From contig NZ_FOKC01000004.1 in the NCBI RefSeq assembly GCF_900112035.1, forward strand, positions 280,228-344,227: a DNA stretch of 64,000 nucleotides. Reading direction: 5' to 3'. Origin of the DNA: Nocardioides alpinus (GTDB lineage Bacteria > Actinomycetota > Actinomycetes > Propionibacteriales > Nocardioidaceae). Position 1 is the stretch's first letter, and every line of letters begins with the position of its first letter. Below are positions 7,636 to 16,158 of the stretch, piece by piece. A program made the translations under genes and the position numbers. Under the pieces are notes generated by a model. That model had not been told where the DNA came from, did no database searches, and saw only the letters and a program-made list of their open reading frames with translations.

Positions 7636-9525
7636 ATGCAGGACTTCCCACCCCGGATCGCGACGTTCTTCTCCGGCTCAGACGACGCACCCACCCCGGA
7701 CCCCGACACCCGGTCGCCCGCGGCATTCCTGAGGTGGATGCTCCGCCAGCAGTGGCAGGTCATCGCATGGTCGACGCTGGCGTGCCTGCTGTGGTTGATG
7801 CCCCTCACCTTCGGTCCCTACATCTTCGGACGCGCCGTCGACGAGGGGATCCTGGCGGGCTCGCGCAGCGCCCTCCTGGGGTGGGCCGGTGTCATGCTCG
7901 CCGTGGTCCTGGTCGGCGGCGTCTTCGGCGTCGTCTTCCACACGCTGGTCGTGCGCAGCTGGCTGATCAGCCTCTACGGCACGACCCAGATGGTCACCCG
8001 CAAGATCGCGCAGATGGGCCACGTGCTCCCGCGCCGCTCCCCCACCGGCGAGATCCTCAGCGTCTCGTCGAGCGACTCCGACGAGTTCGGGGCCCTGACC
8101 GAGATCCTGGCGCGTTCGGTCGCCCAGCTCGTGTCCTACCTGACGGTCGCCGCCATCGTGCTGTCGATGTCGTGGCAGCTCGGCGTGGTCGTGCTCGTCG
8201 CCGCGCCGGTGCTCCTCGGGGCGGCGCTGCCCCTCCTGCGGCCGCTGCACCGGCGCCAGCAGGTCGAGCGCAGCCGCAACTCCGAGCTCACGTCCATGGC
8301 CACCGACATCGTGGCCGGGCTCCGCATCCTGCGAGGGATCGGCGGCGAGGAGACGTTCGGCCGCAACTACGCCGAGCAGTCCCAGCAGGCCCGCCGCGCA
8401 GGTGTCTCCTCGGGGATCTGGCAGGCCGCGGTCGAGGCCGTGGGCGTGCTGTTCTCCGGCGTCTTCCTCGTGACGCTGGTGTGGCTCGGGACGCGGCAGG
8501 TCGACGCCGGCGAGCTGAGCGTCGGCCAGCTGGTGAGCTTCCTGGGCTACGGCCTCTTCATGGTCGGCCCGATCCGCACCTTCTTCGAGCTCGCGCAGAA
8601 GTCCACCCGGGCGCTGGTGAGCGCCCGCAGGGCGATCGCCATCTTCGAGCAGCGGCCGCCGTGGCGTGAGCCCTCCGACCCGCAGCCGCTCGACGGCCGG
8701 CGGGAGATCGTCGACGAGCTCAGCGGCTTCACCGCCCACCCCGGACAGCTGACCGTCATCGTGAGCGCCGTGCCCGAGCAGAGCTCGGCCCTCGCGGACC
8801 GGCTGGGCCGCTACCTGCCGCCCGACACCGACCCGGTGGGCGAGGACGACGGCGACGGGCTCAAGGGCCGGGCCGCCCGACAGGCGCGCGCCGACCGCGA
8901 GCGCCGCCGCGCGCGCATCGCCGCCCGCGACGAGGCCGTCGCGACGCGGGAGTGGGGCGTACGCCTCGGCGACGTGGACCTGTCCGCGGCCCGCCTCGAC
9001 GACGTGCGCAGCCAGGTGCTGGTCAGCGACACCGGCAGCAGCCTCTTCGCGGGAACGCTCCAGGACGCGATCGACCCGCACGGCCGGCTGACCCGCGAGC
9101 AGGCCGAGGCGGCGCTGCGCGTCGCCAACGCCGAGGACGTCTACGACGCCCTCCCGGAGGGCTGGCAGGGCCAGCTCGACGAGCGCGGCCGGGGCCTCTC
9201 CGGCGGCCAGCGCCAGCGGGTGGTGCTGGCGCGCGCGCTCGCCGCCGATGCACCGATCCTGGTGCTGGTCGAGCCGACCTCGGCCGTCGACGCCCACACC
9301 GAGGCCCGCATCGCCGAGCGGGTGACCGACCTCCGCCGAGGACGTACGACCGTGGTCTGCACCGTCTCCCCGCTGTGGCTGCACCACGCCGACCGGGTCG
9401 TGCTGCTCCGCGACGGCCTCGTCGCCGCCGAGGGCGAGCACGCCGCGCTGCTCGAGCACGACGCGGCCTACCGCGACGTCGTGCTCAGGGCGATGGACGA
9501 CGTGGACGAGGAGGTCTCGTCGTGA
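7636..9525 (+). CDS. ABC exporter half-transporter, subunit 1 (catalytically degenerate ATPase)
   Basis: 629 residues: membrane domain (about residues 35-320, six predicted segments) fused to an ATPase domain. The ATPase has lost its nucleotide-binding parts: the Walker A position reads SAVPEQSS (377-384) with no Gly-Lys-Ser/Thr, the Walker B Asp is Val545 (ILVLVEPTS), the Q-loop reads LVSDTGSS and the H-loop His is Ser578. The signature LSGGQ (521-525) is perfect and the D-loop is kept. An Arg/Ala-rich stretch (about 400-440) replaces the segment after Walker A. It can only work with subunit 2, whose GTG overlaps this stop by 4 nt. Cargo unknown. Confidence 0.9.
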   Translation: MQDFPPRIATFFSGSDDAPTPDPDTRSPAAFLRWMLRQQWQVIAWSTLACLLWLMPLTFGPYIFGRAVDEGILAGSRSALLGWAGVMLAVVLVGGVFGVVFHTLVVRSWLISLYGTTQMVTRKIAQMGHVLPRRSPTGEILSVSSSDSDEFGALTEILARSVAQLVSYLTVAAIVLSMSWQLGVVVLVAAPVLLGAALPLLRPLHRRQQVERSRNSELTSMATDIVAGLRILRGIGGEETFGRNYAEQSQQARRAGVSSGIWQAAVEAVGVLFSGVFLVTLVWLGTRQVDAGELSVGQLVSFLGYGLFMVGPIRTFFELAQKSTRALVSARRAIAIFEQRPPWREPSDPQPLDGRREIVDELSGFTAHPGQLTVIVSAVPEQSSALADRLGRYLPPDTDPVGEDDGDGLKGRAARQARADRERRRARIAARDEAVATREWGVRLGDVDLSAARLDDVRSQVLVSDTGSSLFAGTLQDAIDPHGRLTREQAEAALRVANAEDVYDALPEGWQGQLDERGRGLSGGQRQRVVLARALAADAPILVLVEPTSAVDAHTEARIAERVTDLRRGRTTVVCTVSPLWLHHADRVVLLRDGLVAAEGEHAALLEHDAAYRDVVLRAMDDVDEEVSS

Positions 9526-11438
9526 CCGACCTGTTGCAGACCTCCCCCGACACCTGGCGCGACCGCACCACCGATCCGCCGGTCGTCCCGCCGGAGCTGG
9601 TCCCGCCGACGGACGCCTCGCGCCGCGAGCGCGTGCACGCCTTCTGGCAGCGCCACGACGTACGCCGCCAGCGCGCCGAGGACGTCTACTCCGCCTCGCG
9701 CAACCCCGAGCGGGGCTGGCCGGTGGCGGGCAACCGCGAGGTGCTGGCCTTCTTCCGCGACCTGCTGTCGCGGCGACGCAAGGCGTTCGCGGTGCTCGTC
9801 GTGCTCAACGCGCTCGCCGCCGTGGCCGGGCTCGTGGTGCCGCGCCTGCTCGGCGAGCTGGTCAACACCACCGTGGACGGCACCGGGCGTCCGCTCGGCC
9901 AGCTCGCCCTCGTGATCATCGCGGTCGTGCTGGCGCAGGCCGGCTTCACCTTCCTCGCCCAGCGCACGTCGACGATCTTCGGCCAGGACCTGCTGTCGAC
10001 CGCGCGCGAGTTCATCGTCCGCACGATCCTCCGCCTGCCCCTCGGTGCCGTCGAGAGCGCGAGCACCGGCGACCTCGTCACCCGCGTCACCCGCGACGTC
10101 GGCACGATGAGCCGATCGGTGCAGTACGGCGTGCCGATGGCGATCATCTCGCTGCTGACGGTGGTGCTCTCGATCGTCGCGATGCTGCTCAACTCGGTGG
10201 TCCTCGCGGTGCCGGCGCTCCTCACCTTCGCCACGTCGAGCTGGGCGGTGCGCACCTACCTGCGGCGCGCGCCCAAGGCGTACATCACCGAGGGCGCCAC
10301 CTACTCGCGCATCAACACCACGCTCACCGAGACCGTCGAGGGCGCCCGCACCCTCGAGTCGCTCGGCCTCTCCGGTGTCCGGGTCCGCGCCGGCGACGCC
10401 GACATCGAGGTCTCGGCGCAGGCCGAGCGCTACACGATGTCGCTGCGCAACATCCTCTTCGCGGCCCTCAACTTCGCCTTCCAGACACCGCGCGTCATCA
10501 CCCTGCTGGTCGGGGCGTACGCCTACTCGCAGGGCTGGGTCGACCTGGGCCAGATCACTGCGGCCGTGCTCTACGTCGAGGCGCTGGCCGACCCGCTCGA
10601 CCGGCTGATCAGCGAGATCGACCGGCTGCAGGTCGGTGCCGCGTCCACGAGCCGGCTGCTCGGGATCGCCGAGGTCAGGCCGGACCGCACCCCCGGGGAG
10701 CGGCTGCCCGACGGCATCGAGCTGGTGGGCGAGGACCTCCGCTTCGCCTACCGCGAGGGCCACGACGTGCTGCACGGCGTCGACCTCCGCCTCGGAGCCG
10801 GGGAGCGGCTCGCCATCGTCGGCCCCAGCGGGTCGGGCAAGTCGACCCTCGGCCGGCTGCTGTCCGGCATCAACCGACCGCGTACGGGCTCCGCGAGCGT
10901 CGGCGGGGTCGAGCTGGTCGACCTGCCGCTGGAGGTGCTGCGCACCGAGGTCGCCCTCGTGACCCAGGAGCACCACGTCTTCATCGGCTCCGTGCGCGAC
11001 AACATCGTGCTGGCCCGCGAGGGCTCCGACGATGACGCGGTCCGCGAGGCGCTCAGCGCGGTCGGCTCGCTGCTCTGGGTCGAGCGGCTGCCGCAGGGAC
11101 TGGACACGATGATCGGCTCCGGCCGCTACGCCCTCACGCCCGCACAGGCCCAGCAGGTCGCGCTGGCCCGGCTGATCATCGCCGACCCCCACACCCTGGT
11201 CCTCGACGAGGCGACCTCGCTGATCGACCCGCGCACCGCCCGGACGCTCGAGGGGTCGATGAACAACCTCCTCGCAGGGCGCACCGTCGTGGCGATCGCG
11301 CACCGCCTCCACACCGCGCACGACGCCGACCGGATCGCCGTCGTCATCGACGGGCGGATCGTCGAGCTCGGCAGCCACCACGAGCTCGTCGAGCTCGACG
11401 GGGAGTACGCCGCGCTCTGGCGCGCCTGGACCTCCTGA
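9522..11438 (+). CDS. ABC exporter half-transporter, subunit 2 (intact Walker motifs, altered signature)
   Basis: 638 residues, membrane domain then ATPase. Walker A GPSGSGKST (434-442), Q-loop VTQEHH, Walker B LVLDE (Asp562, Glu563) and H-loop IAHRL are intact, but the signature reads LTPAQ (538-542) instead of LSGGQ. This is the exact reverse of subunit 1. Start GTG 9522 overlaps the previous stop, so the pair should be made in equal amounts. The first ~90 residues are hydrophilic and Arg-rich before the first membrane segment. Probably exports a lipid, peptide or drug; no neighbour suggests which. Confidence 0.9.
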   Translation: MTDLLQTSPDTWRDRTTDPPVVPPELVPPTDASRRERVHAFWQRHDVRRQRAEDVYSASRNPERGWPVAGNREVLAFFRDLLSRRRKAFAVLVVLNALAAVAGLVVPRLLGELVNTTVDGTGRPLGQLALVIIAVVLAQAGFTFLAQRTSTIFGQDLLSTAREFIVRTILRLPLGAVESASTGDLVTRVTRDVGTMSRSVQYGVPMAIISLLTVVLSIVAMLLNSVVLAVPALLTFATSSWAVRTYLRRAPKAYITEGATYSRINTTLTETVEGARTLESLGLSGVRVRAGDADIEVSAQAERYTMSLRNILFAALNFAFQTPRVITLLVGAYAYSQGWVDLGQITAAVLYVEALADPLDRLISEIDRLQVGAASTSRLLGIAEVRPDRTPGERLPDGIELVGEDLRFAYREGHDVLHGVDLRLGAGERLAIVGPSGSGKSTLGRLLSGINRPRTGSASVGGVELVDLPLEVLRTEVALVTQEHHVFIGSVRDNIVLAREGSDDDAVREALSAVGSLLWVERLPQGLDTMIGSGRYALTPAQAQQVALARLIIADPHTLVLDEATSLIDPRTARTLEGSMNNLLAGRTVVAIAHRLHTAHDADRIAVVIDGRIVELGSHHELVELDGEYAALWRAWTS

Positions 11439-11476
11439 CGCGCGTCGCCCGGCCTACCCGTGCGGGCGGTGGTCCA

Positions 11477-11504
11477 GCCACATTCGAGACGTGCGGAGTG
11501 TGGC
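11477..11504. terminator. Possible bidirectional hairpin between convergent genes
   Basis: Imperfect arms GCCACATTC and GAGTGTGGC around a 10-nt loop, in the 114 bp between the ABC operon (plus) and hmgA (minus). Confidence 0.35.
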
Positions 11505-11552
11505 CCCGCCACCGCCGTCGGGCGGGTCCCCGCAACACTCCCGGCGACCTGG

Positions 11553-12773
11553 TCAGCTGTTGCTGAAGACCGCCGGCGAGTCCCCGCCGTCGGGGCCACG
11601 GCCGGCCCAGGTCCAGGCGTAGGCCGGGTCCTCCACCGCGAGACCGCCCTCGCCCAGCTCGAGGGGAGCGAAGGTGTCGACCATGACGGCGGACTCGTCG
11701 AAGTAGTCGGCACCGAGCGAGGCCTCGATCGCGCTCGGCTGCGGACCGTGGGCGTGGCCGCCCGGGTGCAGGCTGATCGAGCCGAGGTTGATGCCCGATC
11801 CCTTGCGCGCCTCGTAGTCGCCGCCGACGTAGAACATGACCTCGTCGGAGTCGACGTTGGAGTGGTAGTAGGGCACCGGGATGGCGAGGTCGTGGTAGTC
11901 GACCTTGCGCGGCAGGAAGTTGCAGATCACGAAGTTCCAGCCCTCGAAGACCTGGTGGACCGGCGGCGGCTGGTGGACCTTGCCGGTGATCGGCATGTAG
12001 TCCTCGATGTTGAACGTGTAGGGGTAGAGGCAGCCGTCCCAGCCGACCACGTCGAACGGGTGGGTGGCGTACGTCAGCCGGGTGCCGACGATGCCCGCAC
12101 TGGTGCGGTGCTTGACCAGCACCTCGACGTCAGTGCCCTCGGCCTCGAACGTCGCGGTCGGACCGTGGAGGTCTCGCTCGCAGAACGGCGCGTGCTCGAG
12201 GAACTGGCCGAAGCGCGAGAGGTAGCGCTTGGGCGGGTGGATGTGGCTGTTGGCCTCGATCGCGTAGAGCCGCGACGGCTCGGCCGGCACCCAGCGGTGG
12301 TCGGTCGCGCGCGGGACCAGGACGTAGTCCCCGGCGCGGTAGGGGATGACGCCGAAGACGGTCTCGACGGTGCCGGTGCCGGACTCGACGTAGACGCACT
12401 CGTCACCGATGGCGTTGCGGTAGAGCGGACTCGGGTCGGTGCCGGTCACGACGTAGCCGATGCGGACGTCGTTGTTGCCGAGGACCAGGCGGCGCCCCTC
12501 GACCGGGCAGGGGCCGGTCCGGAGGTCGTGCAGCTTGAGGTGGCGCGGCTTGAGCGGGTGGTTGGGGGTGCGCGACTGGTCGGGCAGGTCCCAGACCTGG
12601 CTGTCGGTGATCGCGCTCGGCACCCCGCGGTGGTAGAGCAGCGAGGAGTCGGACGAGAACCCCTCCTCGCCCATCAGCTCCTCGCGGAACAGGTGGCCGT
12701 CGTCGTCGCGCAGCTGGGTGTGGCGCTGGCGGGGCAGTCGGCCGAGTGCTCGGTAGTGGGCCATCCGTCGCAT
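11553..12773 (-). CDS. hmgA: Homogentisate 1,2-dioxygenase
   Basis: 406 residues. Opens the homogentisate ring to maleylacetoacetate in phenylalanine/tyrosine breakdown, using non-haem Fe(II). The family core is clear: GDYVLVPRATDHRW in the N-terminal half, then HPFDVVGWDGCLYP, PPPVHQVFEG, PYYHSNVDSDEVMFYV and SLHPGGHAHGPQP, which carry the iron ligands and active-site histidines. Actinobacterial HmgAs are shorter than animal ones (about 440). An inner ATG at 12764 is possible. Divergent from the fahA operon, as expected for one pathway; no regulator gene is nearby. Confidence 0.95.
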   Translation of the reverse strand: MRRMAHYRALGRLPRQRHTQLRDDDGHLFREELMGEEGFSSDSSLLYHRGVPSAITDSQVWDLPDQSRTPNHPLKPRHLKLHDLRTGPCPVEGRRLVLGNNDVRIGYVVTGTDPSPLYRNAIGDECVYVESGTGTVETVFGVIPYRAGDYVLVPRATDHRWVPAEPSRLYAIEANSHIHPPKRYLSRFGQFLEHAPFCERDLHGPTATFEAEGTDVEVLVKHRTSAGIVGTRLTYATHPFDVVGWDGCLYPYTFNIEDYMPITGKVHQPPPVHQVFEGWNFVICNFLPRKVDYHDLAIPVPYYHSNVDSDEVMFYVGGDYEARKGSGINLGSISLHPGGHAHGPQPSAIEASLGADYFDESAVMVDTFAPLELGEGGLAVEDPAYAWTWAGRGPDGGDSPAVFSNS

Positions 12774-12780
12774 CCAATCA

Positions 12781-12793
12781 TCCGATTATCGGA
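12781..12793. promoter_or_regulatory. Palindrome in the hmgA/fahA divergent promoter
   Basis: TCCGAT-T-ATCGGA, 6-bp arms around one base, in a 56-bp intergenic region. On the hmgA side it covers a GATAAT sequence placed like a -10 box; on the fahA side it lies just upstream of the expected -35. Good position for a repressor that controls both directions, but the protein is unknown. Confidence 0.4.
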
Positions 12794-12817
12794 CGCAGGT
12801 GTCCGCTATCTGGTGGT

Positions 12818-12823
12818 TAGAGT
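12818..12823 (+). promoter_or_regulatory. Leaderless -10 box for the fahA operon
   Basis: TAGAGT, 6 nt before GTG 12830; it fixes that start. Confidence 0.5.
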
Positions 12824-12829
12824 AGCCCC

Positions 12830-13681
12830 GTGAGCGCTTCTCCTGCACCCGTCGATCTCGCCCCGTGGCCCGACCTGTGGCGCGGCCTCGTCGACGACGC
12901 CGCGATCTTCCCGCCCGGCGACGTCCCGGTCCACGACGCCACCGCGGCGTACTCGGCCCGTCGGGCGGAGCCGTACGCCGCACTGGTCGGCAGCTTCGTC
13001 CTGCGCGACACCGACCTCCCGCTGGTGCGCGGGTTCGGTGCGCCGCTCTCGGTCGTCGTCACCGGGGGCGCCGGCCAGCTGGCGGGTCCGCTCGGGGCCG
13101 CCGCGCGCCTCGGGCTGGAGGTGGCGGGCGTCGAGATCGCGGTGCGTGACCACGACGACCCGGTCGGCAACGTACGTCGCATCGACGCCGCCGCGCGCGC
13201 CGCGGACGTCGATGCGCCCGTCTTCATCGAGATCCCCGGCCCGGTCACCGCGGCCTGGTTGGCCGCCGCCGACGAGGTCGCCGCGCGCGGCCACCGGCTC
13301 AAGCTGCGCCTGGGCCACGTCGACCACGACCTCATTCCGGACGCGCCCACCGTGGCCGCCTGGATCGACGCGTCGCTCGACCGGGAGACGCCCTTCAAGG
13401 CCACCGCGGGGCTGCACCGCGCCGTGCGCCACGAGGCCGAGGGCGGTGGTGCGCACGGCTTCCTCAACGTCCTGGTCGCGACCCAGGTGCTGTGGGACGG
13501 CGGGTCGGTCGCGGACGCGACCGACGCCCTCGAGCAGCGCGACGGTGCCTCCCTGGCCGCGACCGACCTCCCGTCGGCGCGCCGGTGGTTCACCTCGTTC
13601 GGCTCCTGCTCGGTGACCGAACCCCTCGACGACCTGACGGCCCTCGGACTCCTGTCCGCGGGCGGAGCGGAGCACGCATGA
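12830..13681 (+). CDS. Conserved-type protein of unknown function in the homogentisate operon
   Basis: 283 residues; not recognised. Soluble, no signal peptide or membrane segment. The pattern (DDAAIFPPGD near residues 22-31, alternating beta/alpha segments, VFIEIPGP mid-protein, LKLRLGHVDHD near 155-165, FKATAGLHRAV near 188-198, HGFLNVLVA near 209-217) suggests an alpha/beta barrel-like fold. Start GTG is set by a TAGAGT box; the stop overlaps the fahA ATG by 4 nt. Co-translation with fumarylacetoacetase suggests a role in the pathway. The step between HmgA and FahA, maleylacetoacetate isomerase, has no recognisable gene here, so that function is one possibility, without direct evidence. 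Confidence 0.7.
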   Translation: MSASPAPVDLAPWPDLWRGLVDDAAIFPPGDVPVHDATAAYSARRAEPYAALVGSFVLRDTDLPLVRGFGAPLSVVVTGGAGQLAGPLGAAARLGLEVAGVEIAVRDHDDPVGNVRRIDAAARAADVDAPVFIEIPGPVTAAWLAAADEVAARGHRLKLRLGHVDHDLIPDAPTVAAWIDASLDRETPFKATAGLHRAVRHEAEGGGAHGFLNVLVATQVLWDGGSVADATDALEQRDGASLAATDLPSARRWFTSFGSCSVTEPLDDLTALGLLSAGGAEHA

Positions 13682-14925
13682 CCACGACCCCTCACCCGGC
13701 CGCCCCGACCTGGGTGCCCGGCGCCGCCGGCTCCGGCTTCGACGTCGACCACCTTCCCTTCGGTGTCTTCGCCCGCTCCGGCGAGCACCCGCGCGTCGCC
13801 GTGCGCATCGGCGACCAGGTGCTCGACCTGAGCATCGTGGCCGCCGCCGACATGGTCGACACGCACGCCCTCTTCGACCAGCCCACGCTCAACCCGTTCA
13901 TGGCCGCCGGACCGACGGTGTGGGCCTCCACCCGCGCCTGGATCACCGGCCTGCTCACCGACCGGACCGAGCGCGACCTGGTGGAGCCGGCGTTGTCCCA
14001 CGTCGACTCGGTGCGGATGCTGATGCCGTTCACGGTCGGCGACTACGTCGACTTCTACGCCTCCGAGCACCACGCCTCCAACGTCGGTCGGATGTTCCGC
14101 CCCGACTCCGAGCCGCTGCTGCCCAACTGGAAGAACCTCCCCGTCGGCTACCACGGCCGGTCGGGCACCGTCGTCGTCTCCGGGACCGACGTCGTACGGC
14201 CGTGCGGCCAGCGGGTTTCGACAGGCTCGACCGACGCCGCGGCACCTCGCCCGACCTACGGCCCGTCGGCCCGCCTCGACATCGAGGCCGAGCTCGGCTT
14301 CGTCGTGGGCGTGCCGTCGGCCATGGGCGAGCGTGTGTCCACGGCCGACTTCGCGCGGCACACCTTCGGCGTGGTGGGCCTCAACGACTGGTCGGCGCGC
14401 GACATCCAGGCCTGGGAGTACGTCCCCCTCGGCCCGTTCCTCGGCAAGTCCTTCGCCACCTCGATCAGCGCGTGGGTCACGCCGCTGGCCGCGCTCGACG
14501 CCGCGTGGACCGACCTGCCGGGCCAGGACGACCCGGAAGTGCTCGACTACCTGCGCGTCGACGGCCCGGCGGGCCTCGACATCGACGTCGAGGTGGTGCT
14601 CGAGGGCGAGGTGATCGCGCGACCGCCCTACCGCACCATGTACTGGTCCCCGGCCCAGATGCTGGCCCACACCACCGTCAACGGCGCGAGCGTCCGCACC
14701 GGCGACCTGTGGGGCTCCGGCACCGTCTCCGGGCCCGACCACGACCAGCGCGGCTCGCTGCTCGAGCTGAGCTGGGGTGGCAAGGAGCCGTTCACCCTCG
14801 CCGGGCGCGAGCGGACCTTCCTCGAGGACGGCGACGAGGTGACGCTGCGTTACTCCGCGCCGGGTGCCGGCGGCGGCCGGATCACCCTCGGCGAGGTCAC
14901 CGGTCGGATCCTGCCGGCCCGCTGA
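13678..14925 (+). CDS. fahA: Fumarylacetoacetase
   Basis: 415 residues, usual length. Splits fumarylacetoacetate into fumarate and acetoacetate, the last step of the homogentisate route. Seen: N-terminal SH3-like domain (LPFGVF), VDFYASEHHASNVGRMF, NLPVGYHGRSGTVVVSG, the metal-binding acidic segment DIEAELGFVVG, NDWSARDIQAWEYVPLGPF and GKSFATSISAWV. A surface loop after RPCGQ carries extra residues VSTGST, encoded by a sequence resembling the dispersed hairpin repeat (14214-14232). Translationally coupled to the preceding unknown gene. Confidence 0.95.
   Translation: MTTTPHPAAPTWVPGAAGSGFDVDHLPFGVFARSGEHPRVAVRIGDQVLDLSIVAAADMVDTHALFDQPTLNPFMAAGPTVWASTRAWITGLLTDRTERDLVEPALSHVDSVRMLMPFTVGDYVDFYASEHHASNVGRMFRPDSEPLLPNWKNLPVGYHGRSGTVVVSGTDVVRPCGQRVSTGSTDAAAPRPTYGPSARLDIEAELGFVVGVPSAMGERVSTADFARHTFGVVGLNDWSARDIQAWEYVPLGPFLGKSFATSISAWVTPLAALDAAWTDLPGQDDPEVLDYLRVDGPAGLDIDVEVVLEGEVIARPPYRTMYWSPAQMLAHTTVNGASVRTGDLWGSGTVSGPDHDQRGSLLELSWGGKEPFTLAGRERTFLEDGDEVTLRYSAPGAGGGRITLGEVTGRILPAR
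14214..14232 (+). repeat. Fragment of the dispersed hairpin repeat inside fahA
   Basis: GGTTTCGACAGGCTCGACC resembles one end of the element at 34039-34074 and 34220-34255 (complement begins GGTTTCGACACGGTCG). It stays in frame and lengthens a loop between the RPxGQ turn and the next strand by about six residues. Confidence 0.45.
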
Positions 14926-14976
14926 CGGCAACGCCGCGCTCGCCGTCCGTTCACCTGGCTGCGCGAGCCTGCGCGC

Positions 14977-16158
14977 ATGCGCATCGCCCAGCTGGCCAAC
15001 TTCGTCGGACCCGCCTCGGGCGGGATGCGTACGGCCCTCCGGGCCCTGGGCGAGGGCTACGTCGGCGCCGGCTGCCGGCGGCTGCTCGTCGTGCCCGGAC
15101 CGGAGGACGCGAGGACCTCGACACCGCTGGGTGACGTCGTGCAGCTGCGTGCCCCCCGGGTCGGCGGCGGCTACCGGCTCATCGTCGAGCCGTGGCGGGT
15201 GACCGAGGTGCTCGAGCAGTGGCGGCCGACGTCGATCGAGCTCAGCGACAAGCTGACCCTGCTCCCGGTCGCCCGGTGGGCGCGCCGCAACGGCGTCGGC
15301 TCGGTCCTCCTCTCCCACGAGCGGCTCGACGACATGCTCGCCCTCCGCACCGGCCTGGACGCCACGTCCAAGGTCTCCGTCGGCCTGCTCAACCGGCTGC
15401 TGGTGCGCAGCGTCGACACCGTCGTGGTGACCTCGTCCTACGCGCAGGGCGAGTTCGCCGAGGTGGCCGCCGCGGCGGGCTGCCCCGTCGTACGCGTGCC
15501 CCTCGGGGTCGACCTCGCGACCTTCCGCCCGCACCACCGCGGGCCCGTCGAGGTGCTCCGGCTCGTCCACGCCGGCCGATTGTCCCGCGAGAAGAGCCCT
15601 CACCTCGCGGTGGCGACGGCCGTCGAGCTGCACCGTCGCGGCATCCCGCTCCGGCTGGACGTCTACGGCGTCGGCCCGCACCGCGACGAGCTCGTGGAGA
15701 TCGCCGCCGACGCGCCGGTCCGGTTCCGTGGGTACGTCGACTCCCCCGCGCGCCTCAGTCGCGCGCTCGCACTCGCCGACGTGGCCCTCAGCGTGTGCCC
15801 GGGCGAGACCTTCGGCCTCGCCGTGCTGGAGGCGCTGGCGTCGGGGACGCCGGTCGTGACCGCGGACCGGGGCGGGGCGCGGGAGCTGGTGGACGAGACC
15901 TCGGGCGCCTGGGCGAACCCCGATCCGGTCTCCCTGGCGGACGCCGTCGTCGAGCTCGCAGGACGACCGGTGCCTGCCCGTCGGGGCGGCGCTCGCGCCC
16001 GGGCCGAGCGCTACCCGTGGTCGACGACGGTCGCGTCGATGCTCGAGGTCCACTCGTCGGTGGAGATGCCGGCCAGCCGCTCGCGGGCCCGTCGGGTGAT
16101 CAGCAGCAGCACGGCGACGGCGGCGACGACCAGGGACCCGATCACGATCGCCAGGTAG
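14977..16158 (+). CDS. GT4-family glycosyltransferase (PimC-like)
   Basis: 393 residues, retaining GT-B enzyme. The N-terminal domain has the glycine-rich GPASGGMRT acceptor loop; the C-terminal donor domain has HAGRLSREKSPHLAV and the ExxxxxxxE signature CPGETFGLAVLEALASG. Best fits NDP-sugar-dependent mannosyltransferases acting on phosphatidylinositol mannosides or related glycolipids; the donor is not proven. Cytoplasmic, likely membrane-associated. The last 148 nt overlap the end of the opposite-strand gene; its typical last helix (ERYPWSTTV) lies just before that overlap, so the overlapping tail may be dispensable. Confidence 0.85.
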   Translation: MRIAQLANFVGPASGGMRTALRALGEGYVGAGCRRLLVVPGPEDARTSTPLGDVVQLRAPRVGGGYRLIVEPWRVTEVLEQWRPTSIELSDKLTLLPVARWARRNGVGSVLLSHERLDDMLALRTGLDATSKVSVGLLNRLLVRSVDTVVVTSSYAQGEFAEVAAAAGCPVVRVPLGVDLATFRPHHRGPVEVLRLVHAGRLSREKSPHLAVATAVELHRRGIPLRLDVYGVGPHRDELVEIAADAPVRFRGYVDSPARLSRALALADVALSVCPGETFGLAVLEALASGTPVVTADRGGARELVDETSGAWANPDPVSLADAVVELAGRPVPARRGGARARAERYPWSTTVASMLEVHSSVEMPASRSRARRVISSSTATAATTRDPITIAR

